Program-made: the position numbers and the translations under genes | Assembly (NCBI GenBank): GCA_028554795.2 | Contig: CM068830.1 | Location: forward strand, 49,610,355-49,674,354 | Length of the DNA stretch: 64,000 nucleotides | Direction: 5' to 3' | Source of the DNA: Sinohyriopsis cumingii | Taxonomy: Eukaryota > Mollusca > Bivalvia > Unionida > Unionidae | Notes under the pieces: model-generated | Seen by the model: the letters and a program-made list of their open reading frames with translations, nothing else | Databases searched by the model: none | Told to the model about the DNA's origin: nothing | Part shown: positions 13,251 through 25,359 of the stretch, in pieces | How the letters are laid out: every line of letters begins with the position of its first letter | How positions within the stretch are numbered: the first letter of the stretch is position 1

Positions 13251-16200
13251 TGGCAATATAAAAATTGGACAAACCTACATGTCAATTCACACCACTTTTG
13301 ACAGACACGGAAAGGCTCCCATTCATGTCATCAACTTTGGAATTATTTAGAAAAGCAAAGTTTGGATTTTCAAAGGTATACTTTGTATCACATATGAGGT
13401 TTCAAGCAAAAAAAGAATCTACACCTTTGAAGCACATAATTGTGAGATTGTAGAAACAACAATGATGTAAAAATGCAGTAACAAATGTGACTGCAGAAAT
13501 CAGTGAATGATGTCTTGTTCATCAGAATATTCATCTTCCATTGACTTCATTCAAAATGCACACTTCCAGCTGAGTAAAGGTTAAGGATCACTAAAACTTA
13601 TGTACATATACATTTTTAATCAACAAGAATCCCTTGAAGGGACTGATGCTCTACTGGGTGAAAAGATTACAGATAAGACCATTCCTTCCCTTTAACTGTA
13701 GAGTGTTGAAACGGTCTCTAATGTTCTTCAGCAATAGCGTTAATTTTAAATGGTGAAATACTGGATATTAGATTGGCACCATTTTCATACTGGACAAAGC
13801 AAACATCATTAGAAGTCTTAGTTAAAGCCTTGTGTCATAATGATCATCTATTCGGGGGGAGTAGTGACAACATTTTTAAGACAGTCAATATGGCAGCCAT
13901 ACTGGATGCAGAACTAGTGCCATTTTCATTTAGGATCAACTAGGTATCGTAATAAGTCTATCTGGAGAGGAGTAGAGATAACAATATTTTTTCAACATAT
14001 GATTTTCCTTTCACGAGTATTGAAGAAAGATGGCTGCTGTGGCAGCCATACCGGAAGTCAGCACATCACCATTTTAATTTAAGACCAACTAGATACCATA
14101 AGAAGTCTTCTGGTGAAACCCTAATGTCAATATCACTTTCTGTTCAAGTCAAGTTGTGATAAGATGATTTTTTCATATGGCTGCCATGATAGTCATATTG
14201 AATATCAGACTGGCCTCACTTCGTTTAGGCATCACAAATCTTTAGTGAATACCCCTTGCTGACATGACTGAGGAGGAGTAATGATAACAAGATTTTCAAG
14301 ATGGCTGCTATGGTGACCATACTGGATGTCAGATCTGCACTAATTTTATTTTGCACCAAATAGAGATCTTAAGAAGTAATTTAGTGTCTGCGTGTTTATC
14401 ATTTCTGATCTTATTCTGCTCCTAAGCTGTATGTGAATTTTATAAACTATGCTGTCTTCATTACAAATACAACTGCACAAAATTTTTCACTCTTTCTTTA
14501 AACACTGAATGCAGTGGCTTTGAAGCTGAACTTGAGTACATTAGCCTTTAATGACTGCATATAATCATCTGACTCGGCATTTCATGAAAGAGTTAACATC
14601 CTAAAATTCAAACAACTGATTTCTGATGTAAACGGGTTACTGTTCCTGCAACATTTGCAAATATCACAGAACATACCTACTTTCTTGGAGCTGTGTTATA
14701 ACCATCTGAACTCTGACAACCAAGAACTCTCAAACTTTGCTCTGCATTTTGGTTTCTTTCTGGTCATACATCTGATTCGGCATGTGACATTGCTGTTCAA
14801 ATATCATCTTCTGTTGTGTGGAAAACTCCAAACATTTCTTCTTTCTCCCATTCACTTTTCACATTCCTGTGACTACTGACTTAATGTTGAATATACTAAT
14901 TTTATGTCTTGCCACGGTTAATTTCAACTTTCAGAAATGGACAAAAGTTGGTGCATAATAAAACTAAGGGTAGCAGATTCAATACCCATTCAAGCCAACC
15001 AATATTGGCTGCAAAGTTGCCAGTGGGAAAAATGTGCATGCAAACTTTCGAGGTAATCCACCAAAAACTTTATGAGAAGCATGGACAATAAACATGTGCT
15101 AAAGGACATCCAGATGACAGACAATACGCCATCCCATACGCTGTTCTGGTCTCTTATCAGTGAAGCTAAAAATAATGATACACATAAAATATTTCAAAGC
15201 AATCCATCTAAAATGAAACAAGTAGTTGTATTATTCACAAGACTGTGTGATGGATAAATGGATGAACCCAAGGAATCACATACACACACATATAGACACA
15301 CAAATGCACACCACACCAAGTCGTAAATTGTAAAATGTACATTTTTGAGCCTAAGACACAAATAGTTGCATTAGGGTCAATAAACAGATATCTCATTATA
15401 GCAATATTTTCCTATCATTATTTCCAAGGTAAGATTTCCAACTAATAAATACTTTTGAATTCCAACACACAATAAAAGTTCAACTTCAAGGATTTTGTCA
15501 ACATGAGACCAAAAAAATTTAATAATAATAAATCTCATTTTAAACAAAAGAAGAATATTGCTATCATTTTAATTGCCTCTCCACCCTTCCCTACTGCCAT
15601 ATTCGATCCCTAACTGGGTGACCTCTTTAAAGTGAGACCACTGAGGGATTTATGGAAAGATGATTTTTTTTCTCACTCTAATTGTAAAAGGGTAATTCAC
15701 AGCAATGCAGAAATAATATGGCAACTGTCTTGAGGACATCAAGATTTCTTTCAACTCTCAGAAAATGATCTGATGTCTGAACATGTATATCCAACATAGA
15801 ATATGAGCTAATATTTTATCAGATCTAGACACCATATAAGACAATAGGAAGAAAAGTCAACTGACCAAACATTTTGAATAGAAAAGAGCCCCTCAAAGAG
15901 CATGACACTCTGCTGTCTAAAAAGAATTTTCAGGAATTTGAAATAAGACCATCTTTTTCTTTTGACTATTTAGTTATAAAACCATCTCTAACAGTTTTTG
16001 GCAATAGCAAAAGTTTCAAATTTACTGCTGTGAAGTCAGATTGGCATCATTTTCATTTAAAACCACCAAGACATCATTTGTAACCAAGAAGACATCAGAA
16101 CAAAAAAAAGACTTCTGGTGGCAACTCAATGTTGACAGGACATCCGTTTCGGAAAAGAAACATTAACAAGATTTTCAAGATGACTGTCATGGTGGCCATT

Positions 16201-16267
16201 CTGGAGAAGAAGCAATAGCAATTTTTTAAACATGCCCATTATGGCAGATTGGCACCATTTTTATTTA

Positions 16268-16452
16268 TGGTTTGGTTTGGTTTTTAAAGGTTTAATGCAA
16301 TTTTTAAACATAAGATAAGCTATACATGACAGCCAGTATATTTGGTGGAAGAAGATCCCAGAAAATCCCAGAAAGAAACAATGACTCAAGGGAAGCTTCT
16401 GAAAATTTTTCTCATATAACCATGTTGGCCTAGCTGAGATTGAAAATGCCAG
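16268..16452 (-). mobile_element. SINE family A, old minus-strand copy
   Basis: Diverged and 5'-truncated copy of the CAA-tailed SINE described at 24334. On the plus strand it reads tail to body: GGTTTAATGC, then CTATACATGACAGCCAGTAT, AGAAGATCCCAGAAAATCCC and CTCATATAACCATGTTGGCC. The tRNA-like head is missing. It sits inside the ~200-bp array. Confidence 0.7.
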
Positions 16453-17069
16453 ACTGATATGACCATCCATTCAACAAGGAGTGGTGATAACAAGATTGGT
16501 CATACTTGATGTTTAAGCTGCACCATTTTCATTTAGGAAAATTAGATATGATAAAAAGTAATTTAATAAAATCCCCATGTTTATAATACCATCCATTGAG
16601 GAGACGTAGTGATGGCTAGATTTTCAACATATTGGGTGTGCAAGCAACACAATTTTCATTAGGACCAGGTTTACGTGATACAAAGTCTACTGGAAAAAAG
16701 AAACATGGCAATATTACTAATCATTCAGGAGTAATGATAACAAGATTTTAAAGATTGCAAATATGATGGATTTCTTGCACATCACTGCTTTCCAAGTGCA
16801 CAAATTCACATTAAATTTTGCTGCTGTGTATGTGTGATTAGATATCAGATCATCACCATTTTCAAGACCAACTAGACATCATAATATGTCTTCTGGTGAA
16901 AACAATGTGTCAATATGACTTTCCAATCAGAAGGAGTAGTGATAACAAGATTTTCAAGATGGCTGCTGTGGTGGCTATATTGGATATTTTCTTTTATGAC
17001 CAACAAGACATCATGCAAATTCTTCTGATGAAAATCCCATCTATTCAGTAGGAACTAGAAGAAGATATT

Positions 17070-17263
17070 CAAGCTGGCCACTGTGACAGCCATATTGGAG
17101 GTCCAAAATGCACCTTTTTCCAGTAGGATTAACTACATCATGGGAAAACTGTGCATGTAACTCCTCCAAGCTGGCCACTGTGACAGCCATATTGGAGGTC
17201 CAAAATGCACCATTTTCCAGTAGGATTAACTACATCATGGGAAAACTGTGCATGTAACTCCTC
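17070..17263. repeat. Near-perfect 97-bp tandem duplication
   Basis: Two adjacent 97-bp copies (17070-17166 and 17167-17263) differ at about one base. They contain the ~200-bp array blocks CTGTGACAGCCATATTGGAG and CATGGGAAAACTGTGCATG. Near identity inside a heavily diverged array implies a recent local duplication or conversion. Confidence 0.92.
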
Positions 17264-17431
17264 CAATAGCAATCCTCCAAATAGTTTAGGAGGAAAAACA
17301 AACAGTGCTATAAGATGGGTCAACTACAGACTGATGATAAATAACAGACCATCTCATAAGCACCTCTGGTCGATGATCACTAGAGCTAATACAATAAATC
17401 TATACACTAAAAAAACTATACTGCTTATCTT

Positions 17432-17560
17432 TTATAATAGGGTCCAATTAAAGGATACAACTCGAAGCCCCCTTTCCACTGGATCCACAAGCAACAGTCC
17501 TCTGGGTACATATACTGTGTGGTTTTGATCTTCAATGTACCGTTTGATTTTCTTCAGCAT
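17432..17560 (-). CDS. GOLGA7: GOLGA7-like, last recognisable coding exon
   Basis: The minus-strand exon follows a TTTGACAG acceptor and begins [13 protein letters not shown], then [19 protein letters not shown], a clear match to the C-terminal block of vertebrate GOLGA7 (LLLTDPIERGLRV in human). Reading on gives VSFNWTLL and a stop at 17432-17434, for a 133-residue protein against about 137 in human. Right after GLRV the sequence is GTATCC, a possible phase-0 donor, so a further 3' exon carrying the usual IEI-type tail could exist at lower coordinates; I could not find one. The match up to GLRV is secure; the last ten residues are uncertain. Confidence 0.85.
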   Translation of the reverse strand: MLKKIKRYIEDQNHTVYVPRGLLLVDPVERGLRVVSFNWTLL

Positions 17561-18219
17561 CTGTCAAATCATTCATATTACAGTAAAATCAAAGAAAAAA
17601 GATGTGTCATAGTAGTTAAAAACTGTACAAGGACCTCAGCTTAATTAGACTTTGCTTATGAAATTATCTTTGATCCTTGAAACTTTAAAATCATCTTAAA
17701 TTGAAATTTCTCTAAAGACAGCATACATGGACTTATTAGGATTAAACGTTTTATAATATAAAAAAAATCTATAAGTTTATTCCTATTCTTTCATCAAGTT
17801 AAATACTAAACATGTAGAAAAATGGAATCACTTGGAATTCCAAGTGTGTTTTTAAAAAAGAAAAAGATTTATTAAAAGTCTATTCTGATAGCAAACATGT
17901 ACAATATGCTATAAATCCTCAAGGGGACAATGCTTTATTGGTAAAGGTACAGTGCCTGAATCTATGACCTACAATTCTGTATGATTGTGCACGTGTATGT
18001 GTGTGTGCTTGGGACAATGGCCAAAATGGAAAGAGTATCTATGAGGGTTAGCACCTAAGTGAGACAAAAAAAATCAATTCCACTGTATAATACTTACAAA
18101 TGAAGGTTGGATCAAAGCAAACAGGCTTATTAGGATCAATGAATGAATCTCAATAAAGAACTGACAGTAAAAGTAAACTGTGTTAACTTCTGAAACCTGA
18201 CTTGGATGGGTTTACTTAC

Positions 18220-18372
18220 AATTTCGTAATGTGTGTTCATACAGATGTAAGAGAGATACGCTGTCATACAGGCAAAGCAGCTTTCACAGTATGTTCTGCT
18301 ATTCAGTGACTCTGCCTCTGAATACATATCATTTAATTTTCTTATTGTTGTTATGAAATTCTCAATTTCAAT
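18220..18372 (-). CDS. GOLGA7: GOLGA7-like, central coding exon
   Basis: A 51-codon exon with a polypyrimidine tract and CAG acceptor, and a GTAAGT donor, phase 0 at both ends. It encodes the conserved core (LNDMYSEAESL, then CESCFACMTAYLSYICMNTHYE). The two cysteines of CFACMTAY (residues 72 and 75 of the assembled protein) align with the pair palmitoylated in human GOLGA7 (GCP16). Known family role: a Golgi peripheral protein that stabilises the palmitoyltransferase ZDHHC9, which modifies Ras. The preceding intron (18373-22689) holds a half-site-rich array and a pogo-like element. Confidence 0.93.
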
Positions 18373-18579
18373 CTGAAAAAAAAACAACACATTTAGTGTC
18401 GCCTTCATAGAGATGAAAATTCTCAAGAACAAATTTTAATAGCATTTATTAAAATAGTTTTTATGGGACTCAAAGAGAAACTGAGAGAACAAAGAATACA
18501 ATAACTGAACATTACACACAAGACCGATGTTTAAAAATCCTTAATGTAGGGCATGGTTGAATCTGGATATTACTGACCA

Positions 18580-20110
18580 ATGTGCCTCAATGACCTTGAC
18601 TTTTGGCCACAGTGTGTAGTCTTGAACTAAACTTACTTTGCAATAATCATTAGTTTTTAGTGACTTAAAACAAATTCAAATTATGTACTCTAGATCCATA
18701 ATCATCAAGTGTATTTATTACCTTCAGTGCAAGCCATCAAAGTTTGGTTGAGTACTTTATTCATAAACAAACGTTATTCTGCAAAAGACATTTTCTACGA
18801 GCCTCAATGATCCCAAAACACTGACCTTTGACCTCAAAAGGCAAGGTTTAATTCTGAAACATTTAAGTCATCCAAATCTTTGGTTAAGGAACATGGTCAA
18901 GAACTGAAATTTATGTGTTGAAACCATTTTACTTTTGAGTCAAGTGACCTTGACCTTTGACCTTTTGAAATTGAGAGGCATACTCCTTACTCAAAGTCCA
19001 AGTAATCAATAAAGTTAGGTCTATTTCTATTATGCAGAACTAATGTTAATATTCAAACACCATGTTTCCTCTTTCAGATGCAATGACATTAACATCTGAC
19101 TTCAAAACTGATAGGCTTTCTTCATGTCCCAGTGCAAGTTAGCCACAAAAATTTGGAACTTGAATCTAATGCAAAACTAATTTACTGTGTGGAAATTGTT
19201 TTTTTTTTTCTTTCAGTTGGTGACCTTGATTTTTTTTACTTCAAAATCAAATGGCTCATTCCTTAACCCAATCCCAAGCAGGCCTATGACGTTAAGTCAC
19301 ACTGGCTTTGAACTTATGAGTCCCATATCAATAGGCTCCTTCCATATAAGTTAAAGGTTTCCTCAAAGTTTAGTTTAACTTGCTTCTCCCTGGAAATTAT
19401 TTTCAATTTTACTTGAAACACATTTTGGGATTACTTTGGAATGCATTTGAACACATCTGCTTCTGAGAGATTTTCATTTAAGCAGATGCTTAGGTGTATA
19501 TGAGATGTCTTTGATTGGCTATTTCAGACATGCATGTACAGAGGGGTGAAATTTTTTTACAAAGGGGCGAATTTTTTACAAAAATTCTTCTTTGATATTC
19601 AAATTTGATTTTTCATGTCCTGGCCCATATTACTCCAAATTTGAAACTTATCCTAGTTTTTGTAAAGGTTCAACTGTCCATCTTTAGCTTGACCCAGGCT
19701 GCTTAGACTTACTGCCAAAATCTGGACAAAACACCGGTTCTGAAACAGGTTGCTTTGTCATGAAAAGAGTATTAAAAAAATGGTTTCTTGTCTATATTTT
19801 TTAATGCAAAAAGAAAGTCAAAATTAATTTACATCAATATAGAGCTACAGCCTTCTCCTTTCCTGTAATACCACCTGCTTTTTGGTGTATCATAAATGAT
19901 GCTCATGTTATATAGTTTGGAAGCAGTCTTACCTCATGAGGTGTGAACATGACAGGCATTGTTAATGAGCCCAGTAGGCTATTGTGACATTTTTTAAATT
20001 ATTTCATTCAGTGATTTTGACCTTTATCAACTCAAGGGACAGGCTTCTTTCTTACCCCAAGTACAAGCTATTCACAAAGTTTGCATGTAAGACTTGGCTT
20101 CGTTAATGAG
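18580..20110. repeat. Degenerate array rich in TGACCT half-sites
   Basis: A diverged ~200-bp unit recurs with blocks such as TGACCTTTGACCT, a CCAAGT/CAGTGCAAG block and a TCAAAGTTTGGTT-like block (near 18735, 18865, 19005, 19140 and 20070). At 18822-18834 and 18945-18963 it contains TGACCT repeats spaced by one or zero bases, the sequence of nuclear-receptor DR1 elements on the opposite strand. It lies inside a GOLGA7 intron. The repeat is directly visible; receptor binding is only a possibility. Confidence 0.65.
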
Positions 20111-20517
20111 TTAGTGGGCCTTTTTTGAGAAAAATCTATTGTCACAAGTCAAGGGGATTCAGATATAATTCTAGAGGAATTTTTTAATTTAAATTATTAA
20201 TTACAATTGCAAAGTGCTTGTTGACATTTTTGGACTAAAGCACTACTATGAATTATTGAGAATGAAAACAATTCTGGATTACTGAATATCACTGTTGTAC
20301 ATCAGGCTATTCAAGATCGAATTCAGTTGGAATATTTTATACTTCTGGACTTGTGACGGAACATTTAGGATTATTTGGGATCTATTCACAATGCTATGTC
20401 TTTGAATTTTCATTCTGCATTCCAGGGAAATAAATTACTTGATGATTTTACTAAACTCATTGGTTTCTTTTCTATCTGTTACTTAGTTTAACTCTTAGAC
20501 TCATAACATTATATACA

Positions 20518-20520
20518 TAC

Positions 20521-20558
<38 letters not shown>

Positions 20559-20580
20559 GCAAACACACACACACACACAC
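20518..20580. repeat. TA/CA microsatellite
   Basis: TATATA run followed by two CA runs, directly abutting the left end of the pogo-like element at 20578. Confidence 0.95.
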
Positions 20581-22055
20581 CATTCCCTTGATAACTTGTG
20601 CTCTGATAGCTCACAACCTCACTTATAATGTGGGGGTCTGGCATGGATCCCATTTTTTAAAACCAGAAAATACCAAAAGTTGATCCCTATTTCTTGAACT
20701 TGAAGAAAAACGTGATCAAAATTTTTATTTAGACGTTGATATATCACTCCTTTTATGATCAAAAAGAGTAGAAAGGACCTGGAAATTTTAATCAACATTA
20801 TGAAATCAACTTTTAATAAGAAGTCATATAATTTGTTACATTTTTTTTCCACAATGAAAATGTCACTTATGCCAAGTGTAGGCAGTACATTAATATTTAA
20901 ATGCCAATTAAATAATATTAAGTGAAATTTGTGTTGTAGTTCTATCTTCCAGTTCCTCTTAAGTGTAATCATCACAAATGCAATGTGTATTTAAATGTAA
21001 AATGTGTCAATCTACCATAACAGCTATGTCTGCGAGCATTTCTCTGAGAACCTAAATAAGTGCAATGTTTTGATAACCGACTTGTGGAAGTATCTGGTGT
21101 ATTGTTGCACTGAATTAAAAGCTGGCCTCTTCTGAATTATCACATTAATTACATCTTTTGAAATCAAACAAAGGAGGTGGAATAAAAGAAAACTTAAAAG
21201 GCATGCAAATCTGTCATACTTAAAACTAGTGGCCCCAGTCGTATGTCGGGTGAACTCACTTCAGTTGATCAAACATTGTATTAAATGTTATTGTGTATGC
21301 GACATAATTAAAAAACCTTAAATTAACCAACTCATTCATAACTGTGATCAAAGACAGCAAGGCAATCAAGCAAAATGAATACTTTGTACAATAAAGAGCT
21401 TGGTTTCACAGAAACGGACCATTGTGGGCCAATGAGTTTCACAGAATTCCTGAACTGGCAAGGATGATAATAAGTTTCATTATTACTTCCAATGAAATCA
21501 CATTATCAATATAGAACTAACTGAACAACACAAAACTTATGTTTTGATGTAGACAATTGTCACACGAAATCAATGTTGCTAGTTTTTTTTCAAAAAAGGA
21601 ATTGTGTTTGGTGGTGTATCAACAGTTAGTCTAGTTCCCTGATACACTGCCTCCCTACTTGGCACTATACTAATAAATATCACTCCAGGAACCAGAGTAA
21701 TCAACAACAAAAAAGCAGTGACATAATACACATGTTTTCGTGTACATGTAATGATTGTTGAAACCAGTTGGAATAACATTAATAATCTTTCACATGCTGG
21801 ACATTTTAAAAAATTAATGTAATTTATACAGAACAATGAACAACTTCATTAGTAAAAGCATGTTATTAACAATAATTATCGACATGATTGTAAAACCAGG
21901 ATTCAGTCATTATAAACAGCTCAGTTCCCTTCCCCCCATGGTTTTTCTCAATGTCTAGCAGTTTTTTGGGAGGTCCCTCAGTAACTCATGCCCTCACCTA
22001 TAGAGCAGTCTATGTTTGTGGACCCCACTGTGAGCAAGTTATCAAGGGAGAGGTG
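20578..22055. mobile_element. pogo-like DNA transposon, short non-autonomous copy
   Basis: Left end CACCATTCCCTTGATAACTT and right end (reverse complement of 22036-22055) CACCTCTCCCTTGATAACTT form a terminal inverted repeat shared with the element at 49526-51703. The next ~60 bases at each end (CACTTATAATGTGGGG on the left, CCTATAGAGCAGTC near 22000 on the right) also match that element. The interior is AT-rich and shows no transposase, so the copy is about 1.5 kb and non-autonomous. A TA follows the right end; the left TA is obscured by the CA microsatellite. Confidence 0.75.
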
Positions 22056-22689
22056 TATACATGTAAAGAGAGACAGAGACAAAGTCTCAAAAATTCTCGC
22101 CTGATAGCATTAAACTGATTACAAGATACATATTTGTAAATTCTTGCACAGAATTTATTAACCATATCTGTGAACATTTTAATCTAGCAGTTTTACTTCC
22201 AACAGGAAAGCAGTGTTTTCCTTTACCCTGAGTTATGCATTAGAAACCTCCAAATTTTTAACATGACCCCCAAGTTTACTTGACTCAGCCAGACCCCTGC
22301 TCTGACACCATGGGGCACCATAAAAATTGCCCATGTCATCGGTGAAGGAGCTGTGTAATGAGGACAGCTCCCACAATTCTTCATCCTGATGCTGCGTTAA
22401 AAATCAGGTTTTTAATGATGTTAATTTATACTGTAAATGATTTGCATAAGCTAAAAACTCAAAGAGCTAAAAAAATATGTAGTGATGATAAAACAAACTT
22501 CCACCAATACAACTCCATCCATGACTTCACACTAACATATGTGACACACTGACCTACTAAGGAACTTTGTAGTGAAAGAAAACTAGACTAGATAAATTCT
22601 TTTCAGCATCTACAATATTTTACTCTATACATGGTTTCTAAACCCCAAACTGTAAAACATATTTGCTTCATATTTTCAATAAAGTTTAC

Positions 22690-22817
22690 CTTTCCTTCCA
22701 ATTCCTGTGGAAATTTTTCCTGAAAGTGTACAGTGGTGCCTTCAGAGTAGTCTCTCTGAATAAATACCTTGGCACAATGGTTCACTGGTATTCGGCTTAA
22801 GTCATCCATTTTTCGAT
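22690..22817 (-). CDS. GOLGA7: GOLGA7-like, start-codon exon
   Basis: After a TATGTTCAG acceptor the exon has eight untranslated bases and then ATG at 22809-22807, encoding MDDLSRIPVNHCAKVFIQRD and on to FPQELEGK, ending at a GTAAAC donor at phase 0. KVFIQRDYS and the F-x-x-KFPxELE block are diagnostic of the Golgin A7/ERF4 family. It joins in frame to the exon at 18372. This ATG is chosen because the upstream sequence is an acceptor and the length matches the short human N-terminus. Confidence 0.93.
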
Positions 22818-24092
22818 CTGAACATAAACAAGGGATCATAAAGCACATAATAATAAGAGCTTAAACAATTTGCATGGATTGTACAAGGCAAGATACATGC
22901 ATAAAATTAACAGCAAAGAGGTCCAAATCAGCCTGCTATGACTCACCCAATCACTTATCGGCTTGTAAAAACTGCTACTTATAATATATGTGTTGCAAAA
23001 GGTAGACCCATAAACTTAAAAATTTGTCTGACACAAATGCAATCCATTTTCTTGGTATTCCTTTAAGAATATTAGAAATATACTGCAATCATACCAAGGC
23101 TAGTTTTCCATGTTATACATTTGTGAATAGGCTGTATAACTGATTTTACTAAAGTAGATCATGCTTGTAACGTAATCAATTGCTAATGAACAAAATTATG
23201 GCAGAAAAACTCTTGTACTGAACTATTTACATTTATCATCAACAATAACTGGCAAATGTTCATCGTTCTCACTGTTCATCCAGTGATCAATTTTCAATTT
23301 CATCCCAAATAGTCCCAGGACTTGCATATGTTCAAACAATGAGACCTGCTCAATGTAATGAGTTCAACGATTCTGCTAATAAATGGCATACACATTGAGA
23401 TACATTTTCTTTATTTATAATACAGAATTATTACAACTAGGTCATTATTAACTACAAGATCAACTCCTTCACTTTACTTTATTTCATGAGTTCACCTGTC
23501 TTAGATCTCCAGGCCTTTAATACTGACTTGTACTCAAATGACACTGTACATAGTTTTACAGCCATCAGTTTGTGCTGAGTCTCAATATGAGCCTGTCTCT
23601 AGCTTTAACCAGAATTCCGTTCTGGGCAGAAAACCCATGCTCGCATCCAGCAGTATGTACTGCTGAAGTTAGTGCAAGTGCTGCTAACTTGAGTAAGTTT
23701 GGAAAATCTTCTCTGTGGTGGAGGTCAATTAAATGCCACAGTTTACACATCATATCTTGTGGGTATTTCTCAGCCAGAACTACTTTCTTAAGCAAAGTCC
23801 ACTCTATTTTTTCCTTAACAGAGTCAATAACAGGTTCTGATGTTTTTTTCCTCAATACTTCTGTTAGTTTCCCATTGTATAGTTTTTGCTTCTCCATAGT
23901 ATGTACAGTCTGTCAATCTCTTCATCTCGTATGTATCCACTTCTGTTTGTGACATCATGCTGATCGGTCGCATAGCAACAATACCAAAGCATATAAGTAG
24001 GTCATCTGCTGGAAAATCTAGACAATGTTCTCAATTAATGAGTCAATGAAGAGTTTAGTTATTTTTTCCAGGATGAAGTTGTTCTTTGTGAT

Positions 24093-24605
24093 TTGTTTTT
24101 GTTGTTGTTGTGGGGTTTAACACCATTTTTCAGCACACAATAGGCTATACATGGCGGCCAACATTAATGGTGGAGGAGAATCCGGGAAAACCTGGAAAGA
24201 ACCACCAACCCACAAGAAGCTACTGACAAGCTTTCTCACATACCCACATTGGCCAAACCCGAGACTTGAACCCAAGCTGACATAGGTGAGATGGCAGTGA
24301 TCCGTAACAGAGAGTGCTTTAGACCACTCGGCCTGGGGCCCCGAGTGGCCGAGTGGTCTAAAGCGCTCTCTGTTACAGATCACTGCCATCTCACCTCTGT
24401 CTGCGTGGGTTCGAGTCTAGGATTCTCCCAATGTGGGTATGTGAGAAAGCTTGCCAGTAGCTTCTCGTGGGTCGGTGGTTCTTCCCGGGGTTTTCCCGGG
24501 TTCTTCCTCCACCATTAATACTGGCCGCCATACACAGCCTATCATGTGCTGAAAAATGGCGTTAAACCCCACAACAACAACGACCACTCGGCCACTCGGG
24601 GCCCC
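24093..24605 (-). mobile_element. SINE family A, minus copy split by a younger SINE
   Basis: The older, outer insertion. Read on the minus strand it starts at 24605 with the tRNA-like head, is interrupted by the plus-strand SINE at 24334-24581, then continues from 24333 to the CAA-rich tail at 24093. It is flanked by the target duplication CTTTGTGAT (24084-24092 and 24606-24614) and was inserted into the decayed hAT gene. Head and body match the inner copy apart from scattered substitutions. Confidence 0.9.
24334..24581 (+). mobile_element. SINE family A, inner plus copy (tRNA-derived)
   Basis: About 248 bp. The 5' head has polymerase III promoter boxes: an A box in GGCCGAGTGGTCTAAAGCGC and a B box GGTTCGAGTCT, as in class II (Ser/Leu) tRNAs. 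The body contains TATGTGAGAAAGCTTGCCAG and GGGGTTTTCCCGGGTTCTTC; the tail is GGCGTTAAACCCCACAACAA. It is flanked by the 12-bp target duplication GACCACTCGGCC (24322-24333 and 24582-24593), which is itself part of the outer SINE head. The tail type suggests mobilisation by a LINE recognising a CAA end. The family is present at least seven times in this window. Confidence 0.95.
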
Positions 24606-24883
24606 CTTTGTGATCTGATGATGTTCCTTAAATGTACTGCCCTTCAGGTCTTCCTGGAGCTTTTGCATGTATGGAGTTTCAAAGCTATATACCTTCTGCA
24701 GACCAGTAATACACTCATCAGTTCTTACCTTCACAAGGGACACATCCACATTTTCTTTCTGGAAAAACCAACTGAGAATGGTTACAGGTACCACTGCATC
24801 CATCATCATGTATGTTGTAGAAATAAAACTTTCAGTAGCTATATTTTTCTTCATCCCTCCAGCTTTGTGATCCTTGTGACTGG

Positions 24884-25120
24884 GGGGCCCCCGAGTGGCC
24901 GAAAGCTCTCTCTGTTATGGATCACTGCCATCTCACTGTCTGCATGGGTTCGAGTCTCGGATTCAGCCAATGTGGGCATGTGAGAAAGCTTGCCAGTAGC
25001 TTCTCGTGGGTCATTGATTCTTTCCGGGGTTTTCCCGGATTCTTCTTCCACCATTAATACTGGCTGCGATGTATAGCCTATTGTGTGCTGAAAAATGGCG
25101 TTAAACCCCACAACAACAAC
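24884..25120 (+). mobile_element. SINE family A, full-length plus copy
   Basis: Complete copy with head (CCCCGAGTGGCCGAAAGC; the A box is shortened), B box GGTTCGAGTCT, body and CAACAACAAC tail. A perfect 11-bp target duplication CTTGTGACTGG lies at 24873-24883 and 25121-25131. It splits the hAT remnant between its TYLAEASHK and C-proximal segments. Confidence 0.95.
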
Positions 25121-25359
25121 CTTGTGACTGGCTTCAGCCAGGTAGGTAAGCAAGTTATCAAGAGTTCTCCATACAGCAGTAGGGGCACTTAACTAAGACA
25201 ACCACCTCACTAAATGGAGCTCCTTATATATGAGACATGGATCATCTAAAACCTCCTGTAAGGCATGTAGTCAAGCCTCTCGTTGACTACTTCCCTTAAA
25301 ATAGTAGAAAAGATCAGTCAGTATTTAGTGATGCTTTTTAACGGTTCTATTTTCTCTGT

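Larger units (their letters stand above)
13625..17275. repeat. Degenerate ~200-bp tandem array
   Basis: A diverged unit repeats across 3.6 kb, with recognisable blocks CAAGATGGCTGCTATGG, CATACTGGATGTCAGA, CACCATTTTCATTTAGGACC and AACTAGATATCATAAGAAG. Copies recur near 13770, 13900, 14050, 14200, 14320, 16020, 16190, 16520, 16650, 16860, 16980 and 17070. It is interrupted by a minus-strand SINE near 16268 and ends in a fresh 97-bp duplication. No coding capacity is conserved between units. Confidence 0.75.

Noticed and set aside
18136-18432. 98-codon minus-strand ORF taken as a whole protein
   Set aside because: Only the central 51 codons are coding (GOLGA7 exon); both sides are intron past clear splice sites.
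24334-24420. tRNA-Ser/Leu gene
   Set aside because: The A and B boxes are present but the sequence continues into a SINE body with a CAA tail and target duplications, and the tRNA fold is not maintained.
24291-25153. Several ORFs of 70-145 codons on both strands
   Set aside because: They are read-through of SINE copies, partly joined to hAT remnants, and have no function as units.
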